Positions 1 through 7,595 of a DNA stretch of 64,000 bases are shown piece by piece; within the stretch, counting starts at the first letter, position 1; each line of letters opens with the position of its first letter. The DNA lies in the NCBI RefSeq assembly GCF_003313245.1, contig NZ_QJSD01000017.1:1-64000 (forward strand), in the 5' to 3' direction. The notes beneath the pieces were generated by a model, which was given only the letters and a program-made list of their open reading frames with translations, was not told where the DNA came from and made no database searches. This stretch comes from Primorskyibacter marinus. GTDB lineage: Bacteria > Pseudomonadota > Alphaproteobacteria > Rhodobacterales > Rhodobacteraceae. A program made the position numbers and the translations under genes.

Positions 1-19
1 TAGGCAGCACACCCATTAA
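1..19 (+). repeat. left terminal inverted repeat of the IS5 element
   Basis: The first 19 bases begin TAGGCAGC and pair with the reverse complement of 831-849 at 15 of 19 positions. They mark the transposase-recognised end of the element. Confidence 0.75.
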
Positions 20-75
20 TTCTTGTTTAGGAGCATAAGTTTGTGATTCATTTCGTCTAAACAACGGGCGGGAGG

Positions 76-850
76 ATGGAAGTGGCACGATCAGACATGA
101 GCGATCTGGAATGGGAATTCATCAAAGCTGTCTTACCTAACAAAACGCGCGGCAAGAAGCGGGTGGATGACCGCCGCGTGATCAACGGTATTTTCTACGT
201 CCTGCGCACCGGCATCCCTTGGGCCGATCTGCCCAGCGAATATGGCCCACCGACAACGGTCTATAATCGCTTCAACCGGTGGAGCTATGCGGGCCACTGG
301 GACCGGATCATGGACGCCATCGCCGACGCGCATAACGTGGACACAGTGATGGTCGACGGGACCAGCGTGCGCGCGCATCATTCCGCCACGACTCTCAAAA
401 AAAGACCCGCGCCGCTGTTTAGGTCGCTCACGGGGCGGATTAGGAACGAAAATACATGCACTTACCAATCAGGATGGGCTGCCGATCCGATATGAATTGA
501 CACCCGGCCAAGCTCATGACGCGCCGCCGTGCAAGGCGCTACTGGACAATTTGCAACCTGGCCAACATGTGCTCGCGGACAAAGCATATGACGCAGACTG
601 GATCAGAGACTTGATCTGGGAACAGGGCGCTATCGACGTGATCCCTCCCAAGGCCAACCGCAAACTACCCGCCGAATTTGATGCTGCAATCTACCGGGAA
701 CGCAACAAAATCGAGCGTTTCTTTGGCAGGCTGAAAGCCTCGTTCCGCCGTATCGCAACCCGATACGAGAAGACGTCACGCAATTTCCTGTCGATGATCA
801 AATTGGCATCGGTCAGGCTGTGGATCGAGTTTTATGAGTCGGCTGCCTAA
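76..850 (+). CDS. IS5-family transposase, encoded in two overlapping reading frames
   Basis: DDE transposase that would cut and join the ends of the surrounding element. The first frame (76-495) carries the N-terminal DUF4096-like region and the first catalytic Asp in VMVDGTSVRAHHS. The second frame, open from about 404 to 850, carries the second Asp in VLADKAYDADW and the signature Y-(2)-R-(3)-E-(6)-K, seen as YRERNKIERFFGRLK. The frames join at a run of seven A (397-403). Continuing in the second frame directly after the run restores the family sequence GRSRGGLGTKIHALTNQDG, which is a +1 (or -2) shift. IS427-type elements often have two frames, so this may be programmed frameshifting, or an inactivating indel in the A run. 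The start ATG at 76 follows a GGGAGG ribosome site. Confidence 0.85.
831..849 (-). repeat. right terminal inverted repeat of the IS5 element
   Basis: Reverse complement of the left repeat with four mismatches. It contains the last codons of the transposase and the first codons of the open integrase frame, which therefore come from the insertion sequence and not from the integrase. Confidence 0.75.
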
Positions 851-1775
851 TGAAGAAGCAGAAAAACGCTTTGTTGCTTTTGTCACCGGGAAAACGATCC
901 GCACGAATGAAAAGCTGGACGCTTGGATTTCAACGTTAACTGGACAGAAGCAAAAGACCTTAGACATGAAACGGTCTGACGTGGCCCGGTTTGCCAAGCG
1001 CTTTCCCTACAGCAGTGATGTAACAAGAAAAGGTAGCCGACTGTGGGTCGATCAACTCCAACAGAGTGAAGGGCTGTCGGCTGCAACTGTTCGGCGTATC
1101 ATTTCCGCTTGCAAAGGCTACTGGGAATATCTCCAGACCCTTCAAATCGTGGCCGACGAAATTGACCCCTTCGCCGGAGTAAGTCCGACCAAGAAGCAGG
1201 CGACAAGGAACTCTGCCCACACGAGAAGAGCGCCGTTTACCGCTGCACAGGCAGTACGCACTTGGAGGGCAGCTTACGATAAGGGTGACACTCAATTAGG
1301 TGATCTGATCTGGTGTGCAATGTGGACTGGATGCCGCATCGAAGAACTGTGCTCTCTGAAATTGGGTGATATTTCGGATGATCGTTTTCAGATAAGGGAT
1401 GGCAAGACCAATGCCGGATGGCGCGAAATTCCAATACATCCACAGCTATCTGATGCCTTCAAGCGCTTAAGTAGCCAAGGGGGCGACAACTTTCTTCTTT
1501 CGGATCTACCAAGCAATAAATATGGCAATCGTTCTGACGCCATAGGTAAGCGGTTTGGACGGTTGAAGACTTCGCTGGGGTTCGGCCCGCAACTGGTGTT
1601 CCACAGCATCAGAAAAACTGTCGTGACTCAGCTTGAGCAAGCAGGTGCACCAGAAAACGTGGTTGCCGATATTGTAGGACATGAAAAAAAGACCATGACC
1701 TACGGTCTCTATTCCGGTGGTTCTAGCTTTGAAAACAAGCGGACAACGATCTTGAAGTTGTCCTATCCTGTTTAA
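834..1775 (+). CDS. tyrosine recombinase/integrase, 5' end replaced by the IS element
   Basis: Site-specific integrase of the phage/island type, probably the former integrase of this island. The C-terminal catalytic domain is intact: the first Arg in MWTGCRIEELCSL, the H-x-x-R box as FHSIRKT, the later His in DIVGHEKKTMTYG, and the likely nucleophilic Tyr in GLYSGG near the C-terminus. A SAM-like core-binding domain precedes it. The open frame is 313 residues, against about 400-450 usual for integrases of this (DUF6538-like) kind, and the arm-binding N-terminal region is missing. Its first codons lie in the inverted repeat of the preceding insertion sequence, so the true start was separated from the gene by the insertion. 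No ribosome site is seen before the frame. It is probably not functional. Confidence 0.8.
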   Translation: MSRLPNEEAEKRFVAFVTGKTIRTNEKLDAWISTLTGQKQKTLDMKRSDVARFAKRFPYSSDVTRKGSRLWVDQLQQSEGLSAATVRRIISACKGYWEYLQTLQIVADEIDPFAGVSPTKKQATRNSAHTRRAPFTAAQAVRTWRAAYDKGDTQLGDLIWCAMWTGCRIEELCSLKLGDISDDRFQIRDGKTNAGWREIPIHPQLSDAFKRLSSQGGDNFLLSDLPSNKYGNRSDAIGKRFGRLKTSLGFGPQLVFHSIRKTVVTQLEQAGAPENVVADIVGHEKKTMTYGLYSGGSSFENKRTTILKLSYPV

Positions 1776-2151
1776 TGCTACCGGCTACTGACAAGGTTTG
1801 TACTCCATAGGATGAAGGGAACGTTCTGCTTCTGCCTTACCTTGGGTCAGTCGGAGCAAACGAAATTCCGCTTTACCTAAACAGGTAACTCCCTGCCCAA
1901 CCGGCTTTGAAGAGCGGGACCAAGTCTCAATGCCTTCTGTGAGCCAATATGCGAAGGGCTGAGGTGGGGTCTTTTATCTTGATGAAGTGACCCTGCCAAA
2001 CATCTGCAATCGAACTACAGCCAAGCGGAAATCCTGCCTTTCGGATCCAAGGGTTTCTAACACTGACACTCCAAAAACCAATCAACCCACAAGGGCAGTC
2101 TCCACATCTGGGGCTGCCTTTTTCTGTTTTCGTACAAGGAGAAAGAGACAC
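1776..2151. other. non-coding leader between integrase and polymerase-like gene
   Basis: About 375 bp with no convincing gene. An open frame from 1987 runs into the next gene but lacks a ribosome site and has atypical composition. The only clear structure is the hairpin with T-tract at 2094-2123, followed by the ribosome site AAGGAG (2136-2141). Confidence 0.6.
2094..2123 (+). terminator. terminator-like hairpin in the leader of the polymerase-like gene
   Basis: GGCAG and CTGCC arms extend inward by CTCCA/TGGGG with one bulged T around a four-base loop (CATC), directly followed by TTTTT. It has the form of an intrinsic terminator but sits only about 28 bp before the start codon at 2152. It could be an attenuator, or it could stop read-through from the integrase while a promoter overlaps it. 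The gene at 3880 has the same arrangement. Confidence 0.6.
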
Positions 2152-3483
2152 ATGCCGTTTGACCAAAGCAACCACGACATGGGAAAGGTCTTAAGAAAAG
2201 CCGGAAAAGCCCACTTGTCTTGGACCGTGATATCTGAGGAAGCCGAACAGTTCGTTCAGGACCTCTTCGATCTGACCCAAAGCCATGAGATGGTAAAGGG
2301 CAACAGGAAGAGACCAAGAAACAGGGATCAAATCAAGATCTTCAAAGCCTGTCTTGCCACATGGGCTGCTGCCTTGATCCGCCACAGTCAAAATGCAGAT
2401 GCACAGGGATATCTCTTCAGCCCAAGTTGTCAGGATAACACCAAAGGGACCTGCATGACTGACCGAGGGTTCCGAAGCATCTGTGAAACTTGGAGGGATC
2501 TGGGCCTTCACCAAGACCGGAAAGCATTTCAACAAGCCGAAGTTTTCGAAGGTGACAAGATCAAAGGCAAGCGCTGGGCGAAAAGATACCGAGCAACACC
2601 CAAACTTCTGGACATGGCCGCAATTTACAGCATTCACCCAGACACCTTGGATCAGCATTTCTGTACCAATCTGGAACGCTTCAAACCTCTCAGGCTCAGA
2701 GCAAGAAGGTCCGGTTGGGGTGAACGCCAAAAGGGTAAGATCATGGCGTTTCCCAACACGGCCAAGGTACAAAAGCTGTCCGAAGAAATCCGGCAGTTCA
2801 ACGCGTACTTGGCAGCGCAGGAATTCGAAGGGATGCCCCAACCCCTGCTATCGCGATGCTTCAACAATGGCGATGATACGGATTTCCGCTGGAACAAGGG
2901 TGGGAGGTTTTATGCCAACGGTTCGAACAATTACCAGAGCATGAAATCGGCGGGGCGGAGGAAGATCACCATAAACGGTCAGGCCACAGTAGAACTTGAC
3001 GTAAGGGCAAGCCACCTCACTTTGGCCTACGGATTGCTGCGTGAGTATCTGGATGTGGATCAAGACCCCTACATCATGCCGGGTCTGGATAGATGGTTGG
3101 CGAAGAAGGTGGTGGTGGCCTTTTTGGGGAGTGGCAAGCCGCTGGCAAGGTGGCCCAGAGGCACCAAAGCAGACTATGAGGCCGAAACCGGCAAGCCCTT
3201 TCCAGATTTAACGGGCATAGAGGCCAACCAAATCGTGCTGAAGCATCACCCTTGCCTTGCACGGCTTTCCAATGCTGCTTTGGATTGGTCCAAGCTACAG
3301 TTCAAAGAATCCGAAGCCCTCTTTCGGGCGATGCGCATCCTGAGAGATAATCTGGATACACCTTCCTTGCCAGTTCACGACAGTCTGATTGTTCCTGCAA
3401 ACAAAGCGTCAGAGGCAACCGAGATCTTGGAGCAAGCATTCTGGTATCAGTGCGGAATCTATCCCAGAATCGAAGAAAAATAG
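2152..3483 (+). CDS. putative replication protein with a family A polymerase-like palm
   Basis: A 443-residue protein of no named family that I recognise. Residues 100-160 look like a DNA-binding winged helix as in replication initiators (KRWAKRYRATPKLLDMA). The C-terminal half carries three motifs in the order of family A DNA polymerases and T7-type RNA polymerases: an Asp motif ELDVRASHLTLAYG (281-294, like motif A), an R-x3-K helix RWLAKKVVVAFLGSG (314-328, like the O-helix), and VHDSLIVP (408-415, like motif C; T7 RNA polymerase also has HDS). The finger and thumb regions would be very reduced. I infer a role in replicating the island or an excised circle. The start at 2152 is set by AAGGAG 10 bases upstream; a longer frame from 1987 lacks such a site. 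Function is inferred from motifs only. Confidence 0.6.
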   Translation: MPFDQSNHDMGKVLRKAGKAHLSWTVISEEAEQFVQDLFDLTQSHEMVKGNRKRPRNRDQIKIFKACLATWAAALIRHSQNADAQGYLFSPSCQDNTKGTCMTDRGFRSICETWRDLGLHQDRKAFQQAEVFEGDKIKGKRWAKRYRATPKLLDMAAIYSIHPDTLDQHFCTNLERFKPLRLRARRSGWGERQKGKIMAFPNTAKVQKLSEEIRQFNAYLAAQEFEGMPQPLLSRCFNNGDDTDFRWNKGGRFYANGSNNYQSMKSAGRRKITINGQATVELDVRASHLTLAYGLLREYLDVDQDPYIMPGLDRWLAKKVVVAFLGSGKPLARWPRGTKADYEAETGKPFPDLTGIEANQIVLKHHPCLARLSNAALDWSKLQFKESEALFRAMRILRDNLDTPSLPVHDSLIVPANKASEATEILEQAFWYQCGIYPRIEEK

Positions 3484-3879
3484 CAGAACAGGCCAACTGC
3501 TTATTCTGACACGACCTGAACAGGGCTGATTTCCTGCTTGGGTATCAGACACGTAGGAATATCAATCATAAGGAGTTCTGCTATAGGTAAATACCTTGGG
3601 GCTTAGGGTTATCCTAGGGAGTATTCTTATGCTTTATAGAGATAAATCATCTCATCTTGGTAGTCCCTTCAGTGGGTCCTCAGTGGGTCTTTGGTTATAT
3701 CAAACCTTCCCTGAAGCATTACCTTGTACGCTAGGATTCTTTCCCTTTGTCGGTCCAGATCACTCCTGAGCGTCAGCATCCCCAAAACAACCAGCACACA
3801 ATTCAATCAACAACCAAAACCGCAATCTAGGCCGGGGAATCTTCTCTCCGGTCTTTTTTACATTCAACAGGAGACCAAT
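3484..3879. other. non-coding region between two island genes
   Basis: About 395 bp, A/T-rich in its middle (3540-3720), with no supported gene. It contains a short direct repeat CAGTGGGTC (around 3670-3690) and ends with the terminator-like hairpin and ribosome site of the gene at 3880. A frame from 3724 runs into that gene but lacks a ribosome site. Confidence 0.6.
3832..3859 (+). terminator. terminator-like hairpin in the leader of the small island gene
   Basis: CCGGGGA pairs with TCTCCGG around a six-base loop and is followed by TCTTTTTT. It lies 20 bp before the start codon at 3880, mirroring the layout at 2094-2152. Attenuation or insulation of the gene are both possible. Confidence 0.55.
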
Positions 3880-4245
3880 ATGAACCAGATCACCCCTAAG
3901 AGCCAATACACCGAGGGCACAGAGCCATCCCAGCACTTCACGACCCGACACCCCCGAAAAGCCAAAGCCCCCACTCAGCCCACAAGAAAATGGACTACCG
4001 AATGGCATGGGTTAGAAGACGCCCAAGGCATCCTAGCCCAACACGGCAGGATCAGGGTTCAACTCTGGCCGGACCAATGGGTCATTGCAGTCAGGAAAAG
4101 CAACCGGGACAAATGGGATGCAGTGTCCTTCCATCGGAAATGCCGTGGGGTGCTGGAGGTGCTGAAAGAAAAGCAGAACACGACGAAGGTTGAGCAGTTG
4201 GCGGAGGACTATGAGACGGTCAGACAGGCCTTGATGCGTCTGTAG
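3880..4245 (+). CDS. hypothetical protein, 121 residues
   Basis: A small basic protein without recognised domains. The first 45 residues are polar and rich in Thr, Pro and Lys and look disordered. The rest is more compact, with RIRVQLWPDQWVIAVRKSN suggesting beta strands, and a helical end (GVLEVLKEKQN...EQLAEDYETVRQAL). The start at 3880 is chosen because of AGGAGA seven bases upstream; the longer frame from 3724 crosses a terminator-like hairpin. It follows the polymerase-like gene on the same strand, and the shared leader layout suggests co-regulation. It could be an accessory replication or DNA-binding protein of the island, but nothing in the sequence proves it. Confidence 0.65.
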   Translation: MNQITPKSQYTEGTEPSQHFTTRHPRKAKAPTQPTRKWTTEWHGLEDAQGILAQHGRIRVQLWPDQWVIAVRKSNRDKWDAVSFHRKCRGVLEVLKEKQNTTKVEQLAEDYETVRQALMRL

Positions 4246-4560
4246 AGCCGATGTACAGGGGTTGAGTGGGGCTGAGAGATTGTTCTAGGAAGCCCCTCCC
4301 ATCCATCACTCGCAAGCACTCAGCCCCTGAAAAAGTCCTTAGGACATAGGCTTTCCTACCCACAAGAAAGGGCGGAGAGCCAACCTTCGCTACATGCGCG
4401 AAAAGACCAGCAACAAAGATGGAAACGGACGTTCCAAATCAGCGAGCGCAGCTACAACAAAAAATTCAGGTGTCCATTCTAGGGTAGGTTTGTTTCGGCT
4501 CAAAAAGCTGGGCCTACATTCAACGGATAACCCTAGGAGACCAATATGTAATGGAATTTT
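4246..4560. other. non-coding region with a duplicated leader that leads to no gene
   Basis: About 315 bp without a gene. Its right part repeats elements of the 3859-3882 leader: TACATTCAAC (4515-4524) and AGGAGACCAATATG (4535-4548), but here the ATG is followed at once by TAA. The convergent ATPase gene ends at 4561, 12 bp further on. Confidence 0.6.
4515..4548 (+). repeat. second copy of a translation leader, followed by ATG-TAA
   Basis: The two blocks TACATTCAAC and AGGAGACCAATATG are identical to those at 3859-3868 and 3869-3882, with a 10-base insertion between them. The start codon is followed directly by a stop codon. It looks like the remains of a gene start whose body was lost when the neighbouring DNA was acquired. 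Confidence 0.6.
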
Positions 4561-6915
4561 CTAATTTAGAGCAAAAGATGACTGCTTTTCGATCAGTTGA
4601 TCTTTTGTTTCAAGAGCAGGGGCGAACGCGGGATTCAACACGAAATTCGCCTCCGCGCCAAGACGTTTCACCCTAATAAGTATTTGTTTCAAGTCATACC
4701 CAACATCAAAAATATACTGATCCTTATCGTCCAAATGTAGGCCAATAACCCCATGGTAAAGCAAGAAGTCTCGTAAAGTTTCTTGTCTATTTTCCGGAAT
4801 GGCCGCCTCTGACATGACTCTATAAAGTCGATCCAAAGTGACGACGGATGGGCTGTCGATAAAATAGTAGAGCAGGTCCTGTGCATCTGGGAAAACGTCG
4901 CTCAACTCTCTATCCAATTCAACGAGCAAATCCTGCGAATAGGCCTTTAGCCCCTTGTAGAAATCTTCTTGGTCGATTTTCTCTTTCCGAAAATTCACAG
5001 CAAATGCCCGAGCGTGACCAAATAACTTTAGTACATTTCGAGGCCTCATAAGTGATCGATCAATGATAAAACTAGAGGTTTCTTCGCCAAAGACGTGAGA
5101 TTCCGAAATCCCTGCCCAAATATCATGGAAGCTGGCCTCTTCAAACTCTTCGCCCAAGCTTGAAATCAATCTTAGTCGCAACAATTCTCTTAGTAAATCG
5201 GCGTCACTCCAATCAAGAGTCGCCCGCATTTCCTTCCCATAGTCTGGTGAATTTGCCATCAAATGCTGATAAACATCGTTCCTAACAAACACGATGCATC
5301 GGAACGTGTGGCCCCGTCTTTGCATATCTCGTTCAACCTTCCGGCTGGCGTCAATCAAACACCTAAGCGTAGTCGCATCGGTCCTATCCACCCCAATTGT
5401 GGACCAACTCTTGTCCAAGTTGTCGAATAGAACTAGAACGTTGTGTTTGTGTTCCAAATACTGCGACAAGACTTCTTTGAGTGATTTCAGATCATGGGAG
5501 TAAAGCAACTCGGTCAGATTTTGCCCGGTGATTTTGGTCGCATTCTCGTGAACCTTAGAAGAGTAATTTTCAGACAAACGTTGGGAAAGCTGCATAATAC
5601 GCTCGGAAAAATCCCCTTCTGCAATCCCCTCGCTGCCTGCATAAATGCCCTCTAGCTTCTCGTATAGATCATGGATGTTGTGGTTGAACCTATGAGTATT
5701 TCGATCCTTTTCGAGAAGTTTGTGGGTGACTTCCAAGAGGATTAGGTATTCCCAAAATGCAGTTATTAGATGCTGTTTTGACCCTTCCGCCAAATGCTCT
5801 AAGATCTCATCTTTAAGCTTGAGGAGTTGGTAACTTTCGGGCTTCAAGTCAACGACAATATTCCTCTTGTCTGCCCGGGTCGTATCCCGCAAACGAATGA
5901 AAAGTGCAGTTTTTCCAGCGCCCTTTCGTCCGACCACAAGATTGACCTCGCCTCTGGAGGCTCTGAGGTATTGATCTGTTTGCAGATAGTAGTTCTCCAG
6001 AGTTGTCATCTCATTCTCGGCTGTGGGATCTCCAACGGAAATCCGCCCTAGCAAGTTCGGGGCGATGATTGGGGGGGGCGATGACTCTTGGAGTTTAGCA
6101 TTAATTTCGGGACAAAAAGCGGCAACAATATCCGCTATATCGTTCGGATCTTTATATGGTTTTGCCCTATCCCTAACGTCTACCGGAGTTTCCGCCATAT
6201 ACGGCGACAGAAGGAGGGATGGCTTATTCATTCCATCGGCTAGACCGGCTATGAATAGTGCACGAACTGTCTGCTCGACATTATCAACATCCAGCATCGA
6301 AATTACGCCAGCCGATTGAGCCACTTGCGCAATAGCGTCAGTTGCAGAAAGTCGCACATCCTCTGTCGACGAGAATGATCTGTAACGGTACCGCGCTTTC
6401 TTTACGCGGCTAATTAAATGTGTAGAAGCTGCAGACTTTTCATTGTTAGGCATTACATAAACAGGAGCCTTGCTGTTAACTGTAACTTCAAATGGTAAAG
6501 GATGGATGGAAACATGGCTGGTCAATCTATTGCGCAGATCATCCTCAGTCCGATAGCTTGAATACCCTATTGTATCGAAGATACCCACGGTCTTTGAGAG
6601 ATCTCCGTCTCCTTCGTATGCGCTATTTCTGATCAGAAGGACCTTCTTCTTCCGACCGATTGCAAAGCCAATTTCGTAGACCACGTTCGGGTTCAAATAG
6701 GTAATGTCGGCAACAACGAAAGGGGATGCATCAATTCCTTCAAGAATGGGCGACAATATATGAGTTCCCGCAATGTCATTGTATTTCCAGGGTTCATATC
6801 GCGTGGGGCAAGCATCGACCGAATTTGCCTTGCTAATTCCGTTAAAAATAAGTTGGGATAGTTCTTTGTCTCGGCCAGTGTAGGCTACAAAAGCGGACGG
6901 CTTCGACGCGTTCAT
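4561..6915 (-). CDS. nucleosidase/TIR-like domain fused to a P-loop ATPase (Sll1717-like), candidate defence protein
   Basis: A 784-residue multidomain protein. Residues 1-140 look like the nucleoside deoxyribosyltransferase/TIR-like fold, with FVAYTGRDKELS at the N-terminus and VVADITYLNPNVVYEIGFAIG; Glu81 sits where this fold has its catalytic Glu. Residues 150-270 may be a second, degenerate copy (AGLADGMNKPSLLLSPY). The ATPase follows, with Walker A GRKGAGKT (329-336) and Walker B VLVLFDNLD (493-501), then a helical C-terminal region. The arrangement recalls P-loop ATPases of the Sll1717 family, which resemble KAP and STAND NTPases used in phage defence. I infer an NTP-gated sensor with a nucleotide- or NAD-attacking effector; no reaction is proven. 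The gene is more A/T-rich than the core genes and follows a small nuclease-like gene on the same strand, 263 bp away. Confidence 0.7.
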   Translation of the reverse strand: MNASKPSAFVAYTGRDKELSQLIFNGISKANSVDACPTRYEPWKYNDIAGTHILSPILEGIDASPFVVADITYLNPNVVYEIGFAIGRKKKVLLIRNSAYEGDGDLSKTVGIFDTIGYSSYRTEDDLRNRLTSHVSIHPLPFEVTVNSKAPVYVMPNNEKSAASTHLISRVKKARYRYRSFSSTEDVRLSATDAIAQVAQSAGVISMLDVDNVEQTVRALFIAGLADGMNKPSLLLSPYMAETPVDVRDRAKPYKDPNDIADIVAAFCPEINAKLQESSPPPIIAPNLLGRISVGDPTAENEMTTLENYYLQTDQYLRASRGEVNLVVGRKGAGKTALFIRLRDTTRADKRNIVVDLKPESYQLLKLKDEILEHLAEGSKQHLITAFWEYLILLEVTHKLLEKDRNTHRFNHNIHDLYEKLEGIYAGSEGIAEGDFSERIMQLSQRLSENYSSKVHENATKITGQNLTELLYSHDLKSLKEVLSQYLEHKHNVLVLFDNLDKSWSTIGVDRTDATTLRCLIDASRKVERDMQRRGHTFRCIVFVRNDVYQHLMANSPDYGKEMRATLDWSDADLLRELLRLRLISSLGEEFEEASFHDIWAGISESHVFGEETSSFIIDRSLMRPRNVLKLFGHARAFAVNFRKEKIDQEDFYKGLKAYSQDLLVELDRELSDVFPDAQDLLYYFIDSPSVVTLDRLYRVMSEAAIPENRQETLRDFLLYHGVIGLHLDDKDQYIFDVGYDLKQILIRVKRLGAEANFVLNPAFAPALETKDQLIEKQSSFALN

Positions 6916-7207
6916 GATACGTGCTCATTTTATGTTTATCTTGGATACCAAGACCATGGCAAAGTTGAGTTCGTATGGCAAGCTATCAAAGGCAGAGTGC
7001 GCCAACTGGTGGGCCTCAGTGGAGCAGGATACGAAGCGAATGCCCTACATAACGTGTATTCGGACAGATTGTATACTGTCCAGATACTGCGAATTTCGGC
7101 AATACGGGCTGCGGATGCAGCATTCGGATGAGGGGCTGAGCGACCGCTGTGAACCGTTTGATTTACTGCCCGTCTTGCCTAACCCAGCCTATGCCATGCG
7201 TCCCTGA
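6914..7207 (+). other. possible small Cys-containing ORF in the defence-module gap
   Basis: An open frame of 97 codons fills the gap between the two minus-strand genes. From an internal ATG at 6956 it would give a soluble protein with five cysteines (KAEC, ITCIRTDC, SRYC, SDRC). It has no clear ribosome site, its start overlaps the start of the ATPase gene and its end overlaps the nuclease-like gene, so it may be a chance frame over a promoter. An inverted repeat GGACAG-N8-CTGTCC (7062-7081) lies inside it and could be an operator for the ATPase gene. Confidence 0.3.
7062..7081. promoter_or_regulatory. inverted repeat, possible operator upstream of the ATPase gene
   Basis: GGACAG and CTGTCC are separated by eight A/T-rich bases, about 150 bp before the ATPase start codon on the minus strand. 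The spacing suits a dimeric repressor, but no matching regulator gene is recognised. Confidence 0.35.
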
Positions 7208-7595
7208 ATCTGTCTTGGTCGTAGGCTTTAGGTTGCAACCAGTGCGATTTCAAACCTGTCTTGCTTTTCACTGGATCGCTGTGGAAACAGAGTTCCTTGA
7301 CCTCATTCAACGACAAGATGAAACAAATGGGGTTGTCTTGCTTTGCATTGATCGTGATGATCCACCATTCGGAACGCAAGTTCTCTAAGTTTGCCCCTAA
7401 ACCCACGGGAGCGCGTCTTGAAAGTCCTTTGCTCTGCACACCAAAAATGACGGATTCATCGTCGTTAGCACAGAATAGATCACTGCCCTTTGCGTTTCGG
7501 GCCGTTGGCATTACGTTCCAACCCTTGCGCGAGAGTTGCCAAGCAGCATAGTGCATCGCTGCATTACCGGTTGCTTGTGATGATTTTACGTCCAT
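7179..7595 (-). CDS. small PD-(D/E)XK-like nuclease protein
   Basis: A 138-residue protein. The N-terminal half has the layout of a restriction-endonuclease-like core: a helix (GNAAMHYAAWQLSRKGWNV), then PTARNAKGSDLF with Asp39, then a strand with the Q-x-K signature FGVQSKG (Lys56), followed by RRAPVGLG. These fit the D...(E/Q)xK catalytic pattern of minimal PD-(D/E)XK proteins, although the usual first-helix Glu is not evident. Such small proteins occur beside restriction and abortive-infection genes. The start at 7595 has GGAAG seven bases upstream. It lies upstream of the ATPase gene on the same strand, with a 263 bp gap, so the two may form one module. Nuclease activity is inferred, not shown. 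Confidence 0.6.
   Translation of the reverse strand: MDVKSSQATGNAAMHYAAWQLSRKGWNVMPTARNAKGSDLFCANDDESVIFGVQSKGLSRRAPVGLGANLENLRSEWWIITINAKQDNPICFILSLNEVKELCFHSDPVKSKTGLKSHWLQPKAYDQDRFRDAWHRLG

Larger units (their letters stand above)
1..849 (+). mobile_element. IS5-family insertion sequence (IS427-like), complete
   Basis: A compact element of about 850 bp whose ends form imperfect terminal inverted repeats: positions 1-19 match the reverse complement of 831-849 at 15 of 19 places, both beginning TAGGCAGC. Nearly all of the interior is a DDE transposase read in two phases. The transposase stop codon lies at the right inverted repeat, as in other small IS5 elements. The left end coincides with the first base of the window, so the left target flank cannot be seen. 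The right end lies in the 5' part of an integrase gene, so the element probably interrupted it. The group assignment (IS427) rests on size, two-frame layout and protein motifs, not on a database match. Confidence 0.85.

Noticed and set aside
1987-2151. N-terminal extension of the polymerase-like protein
   Set aside because: No ribosome site, crosses a terminator-like hairpin, and AAGGAG precedes the ATG at 2152.
3664-3695. Direct repeat CAGTGGGTC as an attachment site
   Set aside because: Too short, the copies almost touch, and no second copy lies near the tRNA.
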